In this document: piece by piece, positions 48,123 to 55,828 of the stretch | Layout: each line of letters opens with the position of its first letter | Position numbering within the stretch: position 1 is the first letter of the stretch | Assembly: GCA_041662485.1 (NCBI GenBank) | Contig: JBAZSJ010000023.1 | Coordinates: forward strand, 10,651-74,650 | Direction: 5' to 3' | Source of the DNA: Rariglobus sp041662485 | GTDB taxonomy: Bacteria; Verrucomicrobiota; Verrucomicrobiia; Opitutales; Opitutaceae | Length of the DNA stretch: 64,000 bases | Position numbers and translations under genes: made by a program | The notes under the pieces: generated by a model | Database searches by the model: none | Told to the model about the DNA's origin: nothing | What the model saw: only the letters and a program-made list of their open reading frames with translations

Positions 48123-48896
48123 ATGAAACACCCTGTCATCCCGATCCTCGTCTTCGCTTTTTTATCCGTTCCGGCCTGCCTTATGGCGGGCAATCCGGTG
48201 GAGCCGCCGGCGGTGCGGCCGGCCAAGGAGCCCCCGGATGCTCCGGCGGTCAAACTCGACAAGGAGGGAAAGCCGAGCGAGGTCTTTCTCGCCGCCCACG
48301 GGTCGTTTTTGCAACGGGCGAAACAAGGGCCCGTCGATCTGCTTTTCATCGGGGATTCGATCACGGCCGGATGGGCAAGCTCCGGCAAGCAGGCGTGGGC
48401 GCGGCACTATGCCGGGCTCAACGCCGCCAATTTTGGCGTGGGCGGAGATCGCACGCAGAATGTCCTGTGGAGAATCGGGCACGACGAGCTTGCCGCCATT
48501 TCGCCCAGGGTGGTGGTGCTGCTGATCGGGGTGAACAATGGCGGCAAGCCGGATGTGTTTCCGGGGATATCGAAGATCGTCTCTGAAATCCGCGGCCGGC
48601 TGCCGGCATCCCGGGTGTTGCTGCTCGGCGTGTTTCCGCATGGCAACGATCCTGCGGACGCGCCCTGGATTCCGCGGGCGCGCGCGGCCATCGTGGAGCT
48701 CAACAGGCTCCTGGCTTCGCTGGATGACGGCGGGCATGTCCGTTTCCTGGACATAGGCGGCAGTTTCCTCGATGCCTCCGGCTCGATCAGCAAAGAGATC
48801 ATGCCCGACGGCCTTCATCCGGGGCCCAAGGGCTATCAAATCTGGGCTGAGGCGATGCAGCCCTTGTTGGATGAGATGCTGGCGGCCGGCAAGTAG
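48123..48896 (+). CDS. Exported SGNH/GDSL hydrolase
   Basis: 257 residues. A signal peptide ends near residue 22 (CLMAGNP). The GDSL Ser is in LLFIGDSITAGW, block II Gly is in NFGVGGDRTQN, block III Asn is in LLIGVNNGG, and the Asp-His pair is in MPDGLHPGPKGY. This is a complete SGNH active site. Such enzymes in polysaccharide loci usually remove acetyl or acyl groups from glycans. It is the third gene of the rightward PEP-CTERM-SDR-SGNH group. It converges with the prepilin-like gene; the 63-bp gap holds a small CATG-type hairpin. Confidence 0.9.
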   Translation: MKHPVIPILVFAFLSVPACLMAGNPVEPPAVRPAKEPPDAPAVKLDKEGKPSEVFLAAHGSFLQRAKQGPVDLLFIGDSITAGWASSGKQAWARHYAGLNAANFGVGGDRTQNVLWRIGHDELAAISPRVVVLLIGVNNGGKPDVFPGISKIVSEIRGRLPASRVLLLGVFPHGNDPADAPWIPRARAAIVELNRLLASLDDGGHVRFLDIGGSFLDASGSISKEIMPDGLHPGPKGYQIWAEAMQPLLDEMLAAGK

Positions 48897-48959
48897 GGGC
48901 CGACCGCTTGATCGAACGCGGCGGCGTCTCGTCATGTCTCCATGACATGCGGAGTTCGG

Positions 48960-49673
48960 TCAATCGCCGCCGCCGCCCTGCCAGTCCCACATGCCGTCGC
49001 GGATGTCGTCTTGTTTGAGCGCGGACACGTGCCCGTCCACGAAGAGGACGTTGGCCGTGCCGCCGTTGTGGCGAAAGTCGATGTATTCGACGCCCTTGAC
49101 CGCGTTGAAGGCCCATTGGCTGCCGCCGGGGGCGGAACTGGCGAGGCGTCCGTCGAAGAGCATGATCTTGCGGGCGGGCGCCTCCACGTTGCGCAGGGGC
49201 ATGGACCAGCTATAGGTGATCTTGCCGGTGGCGGGGTCGGTGTTTTGGTTGGAGTGGTCCGTGTCCAGCCAGGAGTTCATGCTGTAGGTGGAGCGACCGT
49301 AGGCCGAATCGTCATAGGGCAGGCTGGGGCAGCTGATGGGAAAGGCGGTCTTAACGTCCGAGTTGTTCTTCACCGGGATGGCGCTGATGTAGGGCTGTAT
49401 TTCCAGGGTCCACGTCACGCTGGGGGCCATGCCGCGATGTTCCGCCGCGTAGAGGTTGATGCCCATCGCGCATTGGCGGAGGTTGCTGCTGCATTGCGCC
49501 CTGAGAGCCCCTCCTTTCACCGTGCCAATGATCGGAAAAATCAGAGCCGCGAGAATGCCGATGATTGCTATGCACACGAGCAACTCGGTCAGAGTAAAGG
49601 CGGCGGTCCGCTTCTTCCCCGACGGGGAATGATCCGAAGACGCGCGGTGGCGGCTGGCGGCGGCGGTGTTCAT
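48960..49673 (-). CDS. Prepilin-type N-methylation domain protein (pseudopilin-like)
   Basis: 237 residues from the ATG at 49673. The leader ends in KKRTAAF with the prepilin cleavage motif AFTLTELLVCIAIIGILAAL (Glu at position +5). The mature part has two Cys in AQCSSNLRQCAMGINLYAAE, a short hyper-variable middle and the NVLFVDGHVSALKQDDIRDG ending that is very common in PVC-group pseudopilins with the DUF1559-type fold. These proteins accumulate in large numbers in Verrucomicrobiota and are thought to be secreted or surface components. A CTGGAGAA-type site (49753-49766) lies 80 bp upstream, which links it to the lyase/MFS group. Confidence 0.88.
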   Translation of the reverse strand: MNTAAASRHRASSDHSPSGKKRTAAFTLTELLVCIAIIGILAALIFPIIGTVKGGALRAQCSSNLRQCAMGINLYAAEHRGMAPSVTWTLEIQPYISAIPVKNNSDVKTAFPISCPSLPYDDSAYGRSTYSMNSWLDTDHSNQNTDPATGKITYSWSMPLRNVEAPARKIMLFDGRLASSAPGGSQWAFNAVKGVEYIDFRHNGGTANVLFVDGHVSALKQDDIRDGMWDWQGGGGD

Positions 49674-49752
49674 GGGGCGAGGGCGGGCGAGGTAATCCGG
49701 GTGACGGAACACAGGTAATCGACGCGGGCGGGTGCCCGCAAGGACCGCAAAT

Positions 49753-49766
49753 TTCTCACTGGAGAA
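49753..49766. promoter_or_regulatory. Operator candidate TTCTCACTGGAGAA
   Basis: The most symmetrical of the four sites (TTCTC-N4-GAGAA), 80 bp upstream of the prepilin-like gene. Confidence 0.6.
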
Positions 49767-49805
49767 ACAGGGTTTTCAAATGGGACCGTGGTTCAGCGTT
49801 CCGTG

Positions 49806-51212
49806 CTACAGGGGCGCGGCGTAGTTTTTAGGGCCGCCGAGCCGCATGAATTTCCGGTGGACCACCAGGGCGGTCGAAAGCGCGGCCAGAGCCAGCAGGC
49901 CGGCGATGAGAAACGTGTAGGAGTAGATCTTTCCGGTTTGGTCGATGACCAGCCCCACCAAGGGGGCCAGCACCATGTTGCAGGGGGCCATGAGCATGGC
50001 GACGGCCGAGGCGTATTGGGCGTATCGCTCCCGGGGGAACAGCCGTTGGCCGAGCGAGGCGGCGCTGGTGGCATAGCAGCCCGAGAGGACGCCGTGCGCC
50101 ACCCAGGCGATGATGAAGGTATCGGCCGTGTTCGCGTAAATCCATGCCCAGGCGGCCACCGCGGCGTAGCCCGCCAGCGAGACCATCGTCATGCGCAGCG
50201 GGTGAAAACGGTCGGCGAGCCAGCCGAGGGGATAGGAGAGGCAGAGCGAGATCAGAAAAGTGAGCGCGAGGCATTTGCCGTAGGTGTCCATGCTCACCCC
50301 GAGGCTGCGTCCGTAGGGGATGGCGAATACGTTGACGGGGGACACCGCCATCCAGGCGGCGGTCATCAGGATGAAAACCGAAAGGTAATACGGCTTGGCG
50401 AAGCATTCGCGGAGATACGTCCGGGAGCCGCGCCAAAACCCGGCGACAACCCCCGGGGCGCCCGGCTCGACGGGCGGGGGCGGCGGGTAGGAGCCTTCCT
50501 TGACCTTGACGCACACCCACATGAAGGCCGCGCCGTAAAAGACCCCGATGACGGCCATGATGAGCGTGAAGTGGTCGGGCACCTTGCCGATGATCCAAAA
50601 GTTGAAGATCATTCCGTCGATCAGGCTCACGGCGCGGAACAGGCCGTAGAACCTGCCGAGCAGCTCCTTCGGGACCACGTCGTTGATGAGAGCTCCAAAA
50701 AGCGACGAACCCGCGATGGTGGCGAATTCGAAGGCGGCCCAGAACACGCCGAAGCACACGACGGAGACGAGCATTTCGCTTTGTCCGGGGAAGTGGGAGT
50801 GGACCCATTTGGCGACGATCGGCGCGCAGGCCAGGCCGATCATGCCGACGGCGGCGAGGGGGGTGGTGATGAGCAGAAACGGGATGCGTCGTCCCCAGCG
50901 GCCGCGATGACGGTCGGACTTCACGCTCATGATCGGGACGAGAAGGAAGGAGACGGCCGCCGGGAACGAGGTGAGCAGCAGGCCGAAGAGGAGATTGGGC
51001 ACGTCCAGATGGTTGAGATACCACTGGGCCATCGGTCCGACCGAGCGGTCGCGCATGGACCAGGCGAAGTCGCCCAGAAGCAGCCAGAAAAACAAGGCGA
51101 CGAGGCCCGCTGTGGTGTAGGTGAGCGTGCCGACGGACCAGGTTTTTGCGGCCGAGGGGGCGTCCGGGGCGAGGGCGTCGGTCGTCAAGGGGTCGGGGGT
51201 CCGGCGGAGCAT
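49806..51212 (-). CDS. MFS sugar transporter (copy 1)
   Basis: 468 residues with about 12 membrane segments. MFS loops include SVKSDRHRGRWGRRIPFLLI (the D-R-x-G-R-R motif between helices 2 and 3) and GWLADRFHPLRMTM between helices 8 and 9. The N-terminus (TWSVGTLTYTTAGLVALFFW, LLGDFAWSMRDRSVGPMAQW) resembles disaccharide or oligosaccharide:cation symporters of the SLC45/GPH type. It is clearly paralogous over its full length to the next gene upstream (51306-52721). A CTGGAGAA-type site lies 47 bp upstream, so it probably belongs with the alginate-lyase group and imports its products. Confidence 0.9.
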   Translation of the reverse strand: MLRRTPDPLTTDALAPDAPSAAKTWSVGTLTYTTAGLVALFFWLLLGDFAWSMRDRSVGPMAQWYLNHLDVPNLLFGLLLTSFPAAVSFLLVPIMSVKSDRHRGRWGRRIPFLLITTPLAAVGMIGLACAPIVAKWVHSHFPGQSEMLVSVVCFGVFWAAFEFATIAGSSLFGALINDVVPKELLGRFYGLFRAVSLIDGMIFNFWIIGKVPDHFTLIMAVIGVFYGAAFMWVCVKVKEGSYPPPPPVEPGAPGVVAGFWRGSRTYLRECFAKPYYLSVFILMTAAWMAVSPVNVFAIPYGRSLGVSMDTYGKCLALTFLISLCLSYPLGWLADRFHPLRMTMVSLAGYAAVAAWAWIYANTADTFIIAWVAHGVLSGCYATSAASLGQRLFPRERYAQYASAVAMLMAPCNMVLAPLVGLVIDQTGKIYSYTFLIAGLLALAALSTALVVHRKFMRLGGPKNYAAPL

Positions 51213-51258
51213 GGGTGCATAACCGGAGGGTGTTCCGGACGGCGCAAGCCGGCGAGCG

Positions 51259-51272
51259 CTCTCTCTGGAGAA
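51259..51272. promoter_or_regulatory. Operator candidate CTCTCTCTGGAGAA
   Basis: Fourth CTGGAGAA-type site, 47 bp upstream of MFS copy 1 in the 93-bp gap between the two MFS genes. Confidence 0.5.
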
Positions 51273-51305
51273 ATACGGCGGATTATCGTGACGGTGCCGG
51301 TTGCG

Positions 51306-52721
51306 TCACACGGGAGCGACGTAGCCCTTGGGGCCGCCGAGGTTCATGAACTGCCGGTGCACCACCAGCGCCATCGCCAAGCCGGTGAGCGCGAGCAGGC
51401 CGCCGGCGAGGAAGGTGTATTGATAGATTTTCCCCGTCTGGTCGATGAAGAGGCCCATCATCGGGGCCAGCGTCATGTTGCAGGGAGCCATCACCATGGC
51501 GGAGGCGGAGGCGTATTGGGCGAATTTTTCCCGCGGATAAAGGCGCTGGCCGAGCGACGCGGCGCTGGTGAAGAAGCAGCCCGAGAGAACGCCGTGCGCG
51601 ACCCAGGCGATGAGAAACCTATCGGGGGTCGTCGCGTAAAACCATCCCCATGCCGCGACCATCGCGTAGCCCAGCAGCGAGGCCATCGCCATGCGCAACG
51701 GGTGAAAGGCGTCGACCAGCCAGCCGATGAAATAGGAAAGGCAGAGCGAGATAAGGAAGGTGAGCGCGAGGCACTTCCCGTAGGTGTCCATGTTGACCCC
51801 GAGGCTGCGCGCGTAGGGGATGGCAAAAACATTGATGGGGCTGAACGCCAGAAAGGAGGCGGTCACCATGAGGAACACCGAGAGGTAATAGGGCTTGGAG
51901 AAACACTCGCGGAAATACTTCAGCGAGCCGCGTCCGAATCCCTGGAGGGCGGTTTGCGCGGTCGCGTCGCGGGGAGGAGGCGGCGGGTAGCCGCCCTCCT
52001 TGATCTTCAGGCACACCCAGGTGAAGGCGACGCCGTAGACGACGCCGACGATGCCCATGATCAACGTGTAGTGCTCGGGCACCTTGCCGATGATCCAGAA
52101 GTTGAAGATCATGCCATCGATGAGGCTCACGGCGCGGAACAGGCCGTAGAAACGCCCGAGCAGTTCCTTCGGAACCACGTCGTTGACGAGGCCGCCAAAG
52201 ACCGCCCCGCCGATGATGGTCGCGAGTTCGAAGGCTGCCCAGAAGACGCCGAAGCAGACGACCGACACAACCATCTCGCTTTGTTCCGGGAAGCGGGAGT
52301 GAACCCATTTGGCGAGCACGGGGGAGAAGGCCAGGCCGATCATGCCGAGGGCGGCGAAGGGGGTCGTGAAGAGCAGGAACGGGATGCGCCGGCCCCATTT
52401 GCTCCGGTGGTGGTCGGACTTCACGCTGATGATCGGCATGAGCACAAAGGAGAGGGCGGCGGGAAACGAGCTGAGCAACAGGCCGAACAGGACGCTCGGG
52501 ACGTTCAGGTGGTTGAGATACCAGTGCGTCATCGGCCCGATCGAGCGTTCGCGCATGGACCAGACGAAGTCGCCGAGAAGCAGCCAGCAGAAGAGGGCGA
52601 CGAGGCCCGCGCTCGTGTAGGTGAGTGTGCCGACCTTCCAGGTTTTGACGGCAGGAGCGGTTGGTGGCGAAGGGGCCAAGGGCTCTTGCGAAGGGGCAGG
52701 TGTGGACGGGGTGGGGAGCAT
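51306..52721 (-). CDS. MFS sugar transporter (copy 2)
   Basis: 471 residues, about 12 membrane segments, closely similar to copy 1 through the whole chain. Shared blocks include VGTLTYTSAGLVALFCWLLL, NDVVPKELLGRFYGLFRAVS, LIDGMIFNFWIIGKVPEH and LVHRQFMNLGGPKGY-type ends. The substrate loops differ most around residues 250-275 (PPPPRDATAQTALQGFGRGS). Unlike copy 1 it is preceded by a GTTTACGSGTAAYCC site (52806-52820), so the two copies seem to be under different regulators. Likely importer of oligogalacturonides or a similar product. Confidence 0.9.
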   Translation of the reverse strand: MLPTPSTPAPSQEPLAPSPPTAPAVKTWKVGTLTYTSAGLVALFCWLLLGDFVWSMRERSIGPMTHWYLNHLNVPSVLFGLLLSSFPAALSFVLMPIISVKSDHHRSKWGRRIPFLLFTTPFAALGMIGLAFSPVLAKWVHSRFPEQSEMVVSVVCFGVFWAAFELATIIGGAVFGGLVNDVVPKELLGRFYGLFRAVSLIDGMIFNFWIIGKVPEHYTLIMGIVGVVYGVAFTWVCLKIKEGGYPPPPPRDATAQTALQGFGRGSLKYFRECFSKPYYLSVFLMVTASFLAFSPINVFAIPYARSLGVNMDTYGKCLALTFLISLCLSYFIGWLVDAFHPLRMAMASLLGYAMVAAWGWFYATTPDRFLIAWVAHGVLSGCFFTSAASLGQRLYPREKFAQYASASAMVMAPCNMTLAPMMGLFIDQTGKIYQYTFLAGGLLALTGLAMALVVHRQFMNLGGPKGYVAPV

Positions 52722-52805
52722 TGTTCGGGTGGGGCGGGGCCGAAGGAGGAAAACGGGTTCTGACGAGAGTCGCGGGCGTGCGGCCGGCGGGCAAAGCCGC
52801 CTTGG

Positions 52806-52820
52806 GGTTACGCGTAAACC
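52806..52820. promoter_or_regulatory. Operator candidate GGTTACGCGTAAACC
   Basis: Near-palindromic site 85 bp upstream of MFS copy 2. It is one of five matching sites (also at 55761, 58228, 59962 and 61353). It lies in a 33-bp block (52789-52821) that is repeated with one mismatch at 59945-59977. Confidence 0.7.
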
Positions 52821-52829
52821 TAAACGGTC

Positions 52830-53708
52830 TTACCGCACCACGACGAGGGCGATCGCGGCCAGAATCAGGACCGCGCCGACCAGACGGCCGCGCAGGATCG
52901 CGGGGGCGAGTTTCTGTTCCTCGTTGGCGAACCAGTGGCCGACGAGCCACACCGCGACGACGCTCCAGAGTCCGCGCACCGAATACACGATGTTCATCGC
53001 GGTCGCGTCGCCGAAGGCGCCGATGGCGTAGACGAACATCGAGGATTGCAGGGCCAGCAGGAGGCTGCCGCCGACCAGCCAGCGCCACGCTGGACGCGGG
53101 ATGGCGCGCAGCGGGGCGCTGAAAAACGGGATGAAGCCAAACGAGAGCACCGCCATGGCGCCGCAGGTGAGCGGGAGGAAGCGGCCCACGCCCCAGGCGG
53201 GAGACCATTTTTGCACGAGCACGTCGAAGAGCGCGAAGCTTGCCGCCGCGAGCGCGGCCGCGAGCACAGTCCGGCCGACGGCGTGGCGCGGTCGCGATTC
53301 GCCGCGACTGAGGAGGACGATCGCGATGGTGCTCAGGAAGGCGGCGATCCACCACTTGAGCGGGACGGGATCTGGCAGGAGCAACGCGCTGCCGAGGGCG
53401 ACGAGGACGATCTTCAATCCCATGACGGGCGTGCCCACCGAGACGTCGCCGTAGTGCAGCGAGAGAAAACTGAAGATCTGGCCCGACAGGAAGAGGAGGG
53501 CGACGAGGAGCGGTTGCCAGAGCAGCGCGGCGGATTGGTCGTGTCCGCCGATCAGCCAGAACGGCGCGAAGGCGAGGCCGATGGCGATGTTGGAGACGAA
53601 CGCGGTGCGCCACACGCCCACGCTCCAGTCGCCGGATCGCTTGAAGAGCAGCATCGCGAACACGTAGGCGATGCTGGCGGCGAGCGGGAACAGGAGGTGG
53701 GCGGGCAT
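52830..53708 (-). CDS. EamA/DMT-family transporter
   Basis: 292 residues with ten membrane segments in two five-helix repeats, as expected for drug/metabolite transporters of the EamA family. Recognisable helices are LFPLAASIAYVFAMLLFKR, LLVALLFLSGQIFSFLSLHY, TVLAAALAAASFALFDVLVQ and LVGAVLILAAIALVVVR. The repeats are joined by a short basic loop (SRGESRPRHAVGR). The substrate cannot be read from the sequence; sugars, amino acids and other small molecules are all known in the family. It ends just inside the operator region of MFS copy 2. Confidence 0.88.
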   Translation of the reverse strand: MPAHLLFPLAASIAYVFAMLLFKRSGDWSVGVWRTAFVSNIAIGLAFAPFWLIGGHDQSAALLWQPLLVALLFLSGQIFSFLSLHYGDVSVGTPVMGLKIVLVALGSALLLPDPVPLKWWIAAFLSTIAIVLLSRGESRPRHAVGRTVLAAALAAASFALFDVLVQKWSPAWGVGRFLPLTCGAMAVLSFGFIPFFSAPLRAIPRPAWRWLVGGSLLLALQSSMFVYAIGAFGDATAMNIVYSVRGLWSVVAVWLVGHWFANEEQKLAPAILRGRLVGAVLILAAIALVVVR

Positions 53709-53709
53709 G

Positions 53710-53772
53710 GGACGGAGGACGGAAGGCGGAGGGCGGAGGGCGGAGGACAGAAGGCGGAGGACAGAGGACGGA
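53710..53772. repeat. Low-complexity GGAGGACRGA / GGAGGGC tandem repeat
   Basis: About 60 bp made of 7-10 bp units (GGCGGAGGGCGGAGG, GGAGGACAGA) between the EamA gene start and the isomerase pseudogene end. Confidence 0.7.
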
Positions 53773-53773
53773 A

Positions 53774-54572
53774 TCAGGCGCGGGTGGAGGATTCGAGGGC
53801 TTTCATGGCGGCGAGTTCGGTGGCGAGGTCGATGGTGTCGTCGCAATTGATCCATTCGCCGCTGAGGTAGCCGGGGTAGTGGCTTTCGGCGAGGCAGGCG
53901 AAGACGGCGGGAATGTCGTAGAGGCCTTTTCCGATGGGGGCGAATTCGAGTTTCGATTTCCCGAAGGTGCCGTCGTGGATGTGGACGTGTTCGATCCATG
54001 GGCGGAGTCGATTGAAGGCGTCGCGGATGGACCAACCGGAGGCGCGGAGCGGATGCATGACGTCCCAGACGGCGCGGACGTGCGGGTCGTTGATGCGTTC
54101 GCGGACGGCGACGACGTGGTCGGGGTTGGTCCAGGCGTCGTGGGTTTCCATGCAGAGTTTCACGCCGCGGGCGCGGGCTTGCGGGACGAGGGAGCGGAGG
54201 GCGTCGGCGACGTTGACGATGGCGGTGTCGCGGTCGAGGCCGGCGCCGAGTTCGCCGCCGAAGACGCGGAGGAGCGGCGAGTCGATGTCGGCGGCGAGGT
54301 CGATGTAGGCGGAGGCCTCGGCGAGTTGCTGGGGGCGGTGGAGGGGTTGGCGAAGCGGAGGCCGGGGGCGAGGCAGCATGCGGAAACGCCGGAGTCTGCG
54401 ATCATGCGGCGCAGGCGGGCGCGTTCGTCGAGCGTAGTTGAAAGTTAGATACAGTGACGGTGGTTCCAGCCCGGGCGGGCTCGATGGCGTCGTAGCCGAG
54501 GTGTTTGGCGAGGGCGAGGGTGTCGGCGAGGTTCAGCTGGGTGGTGCTGAAGGACATGAAGGCGTAGCGCAT
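53774..54572 (-). pseudogene. Sugar phosphate isomerase/epimerase (TIM barrel), disrupted
   Basis: The minus strand reads MRYAFMSFSTTQLNLADTLA and KHLGYDAIEP from 54572, then breaks frame at a C-run (near 54480). In the restored frame a TAA appears (HRHCI-stop-LSTTL). It continues with DERARLRRMIADSGVSACCL and breaks frame again at AACCCCTCC near 54340. From there GEWIN-type C-terminal sequence is intact: SPLLRVFGGELGAGLDRDTA, KLCMETHDAWTNPDHVV, PWIEHVHIHDGTFG and GYLSGEWINCDDTIDLATE. These are metal-site blocks of the xylose-isomerase-like/AP endonuclease 2 fold. Both frameshifts would be repaired by one extra C, but the TAA would remain. Probably a recent pseudogene, possibly worsened by sequence errors. 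Confidence 0.75.
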
Positions 54573-54580
54573 GGGGGAGG

Positions 54581-54614
54581 GAGAAAGATTAAGAGAAAGA
54601 GGAAAGAGAAAGAT
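54581..54614 (+). repeat. Purine-rich intergenic repeat, copy 5 (diverged)
   Basis: GAGAAAGATTAAGAGAAAGA and GGAAAGAGAAAGATTCAG resemble the repeats at 2713, 8960 and 41989. It lies directly between the isomerase start and the end of the Gfo/Idh remnant. Confidence 0.6.
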
Positions 54615-55020
54615 TCAGAGGGCTGCGGAGGTGAAGGAGACGGGGCGGGCGGTGTCGGCGGAGCGGTAAATGCCTTCGGTGAGGCGGGCGATGAGGAGGG
54701 CGTCGCGCAGGCTGGTGAGGGGGCGCGGTTTTGACGGATAGCGGTGGCGAAATCGAGGAGCGGGCCGTCGTTGAAGGTGGACCAGCCGGATTCGTCGCCT
54801 TCCCAGAGCGTGCGGGTGACGGTGCCGCGGGCGGGGTCGGCTTCGCTGATCTGGATGATGGCGCCTTTGCTCGGGGCCATTTGGAGGATGAGTGCACCGT
54901 TATCGCCGGAGATGCGCCAGCTGCGGGACTCGGCTTCGAGGGCGCATTCGGCGCGTTCGTAGTGGAGGACGGCGCCGTTGGTGAAGGTGACGGTTGCGAC
55001 GACGTGGGTTTCGGCGTCGG
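54615..55020 (-). pseudogene. Gfo/Idh/MocA oxidoreductase, C-terminal remnant
   Basis: Minus strand from about 55017: DAETHVVATVTFTNGAVLHY, ERAECALEAESRSWRISGDN, GALILQMAPSKGAIIQIS and DGPLLDFATAIRQNRAP. After a C5 run near 54735 the frame must shift by one base to continue LTSLRDALLIARLTEGIYRS, ADTARPVSFTSAAL and the stop. This is the typical end of a Gfo/Idh protein. The N-terminal Rossmann half is missing; the sequence joins an ExbD fragment directly. One extra C would repair the frameshift, but the lost N-terminus is a real deletion or assembly junction. Confidence 0.75.
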
Positions 55021-55283
55021 AGCCGGGTGTCGAAGGCGGCGTCGTTGAGGTAGACCTGGCTGTCGGGGTCGATGGGGATGGTCTGCTCGTCGGGGAAGTC
55101 GACGGAGGCGGTGGTGGGGATGCCAGCGGGGAGTCTGGTGTTGAGTTCCGCCTCGATCTTGATGGCGGCGGTGAGGGACATGAAGAAGACGAGCACGACG
55201 AAGACCACGTCGATCATGGGGGCGATTTGGAAGCCGAGCTCGGGCATGGCCTCGGGGCGGCGTCGTTTGCGGTGATTGCTCAT
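55020..55283 (-). pseudogene. ExbD-type biopolymer transport protein, N-terminal remnant
   Basis: The ATG at 55283 reads MSNHRKRRRPEAMPELGFQI, then the single ExbD membrane helix with its Asp (APMIDVVFVVLVFFMSLTAA) and IKIEAELNTRLPAG, VDFPDEQTIPIDPDSQVYLN. This is very close to the intact ExbD at 63012-63470 (same PMIDVVFVVLVFFMSLTAAI). After about residue 86 it runs into the Gfo/Idh remnant and loses the ExbD C-terminal domain. A truncated membrane-anchored product could still be made and might interfere with ExbD oligomers, which is speculation. Confidence 0.8.
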
Positions 55284-55299
55284 GAGGGAAATCATCGGG

Positions 55300-55402
55300 G
55301 AGGGGGGGGGCGGCGGCGAAGGTGATGTCGGCGATGCCGGCGGAGGCGGCGGTCGACTGGACTCCGGCGGACATCGCGGAGGTCAGGGCACCGGGACGTG
55401 AC
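55300..55402 (-). pseudogene. C-terminal tail of a second ExbD-type gene
   Basis: The minus strand reads TAASAGIADITFAAAP, which matches the last residues of the intact ExbD at 63477-63905 (MAAAASAGIADITFAASPR). With one extra C in the C9 run at 55302-55310 the frame would end in an Arg and TGA, as in the intact copy. It lies directly before the ExbD N-terminal remnant, in the same order and close spacing as the intact ExbD pair at 63.0-63.9 kb. Confidence 0.65.
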
Positions 55403-55684
55403 TCAATGTCGAGCGAGTTTCGGCTGGGCGACGCCGCGGCGATCTACCTCGGCGAGGTATCCGCGGATCAAGTCGGAGCGGACGGCCGGCTGACGTTTTC
55501 CTCGTCCGAGCTGCCACAGCACGAAGTCGCCGAGCAACAGCCAGGCGAACAACGCGACCACCGCCGGCGTGGTGTAGACCAGGGTGCCGACGCGCCAGGT
55601 CTTGCGGGCGGGTTCGCCGGTTTGCGAAGCGGCTTCGGCGGAGGACCGATCGGCGGCGGAGGATGCTGGCGCGGGGGAGTTCAT
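55403..55684 (-). pseudogene. Third MFS transporter copy, N-terminal remnant fused to unrelated sequence
   Basis: The ATG at 55684 gives an Ala/Ser-rich start and then KTWRVGTLVYTTPAVVALFA, WLLLGDF, which is the first membrane helix of the MFS proteins at 49806 and 51306. After GDF the sequence switches to LWQLGRGKRQPAVRSDLIRG, YLAEVDRRGVAQPKLARH, with no relation to MFS. This tail is of unknown origin. A GATTACCCGTAAAC site lies 77 bp upstream, so the promoter of the lost transporter has survived. Confidence 0.75.
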
Positions 55685-55760
55685 GGGGAGAGGCCGCGTC
55701 GGTGAACGCGCCGGCGACCACGGTCGGATTCGTCGCGAACACGCGCAAACCCCCCGCCGG

Positions 55761-55774
55761 GATTACCCGTAAAC
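55761..55774. promoter_or_regulatory. Operator candidate GATTACCCGTAAAC
   Basis: Member of the five-site GTTTACGSGTAAYCC set, 77 bp upstream of the truncated third MFS gene. Confidence 0.6.
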
Positions 55775-55828
55775 AAAAGGCCCGTTCGCGCGGGCGAACG
55801 GGCCTGTCGGGAGGGCGGGGCCGACGGT

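Noticed and set aside
54440..54456. GATACAGTGAC, resembling the reverse of the TGACACTGTATC operator
   Set aside because: It lies inside the isomerase reading frame, matches only about nine bases and is not symmetrical.
55322..55705. Plus-strand frame with protein-like stretch (EFRLGDAAAIYLGEVSADQV) as a gene
   Set aside because: It overlaps the MFS and ExbD remnants on the minus strand, has no recognisable family, and the remnant frames have clear homologues within the window; the origin of the middle part stays open.
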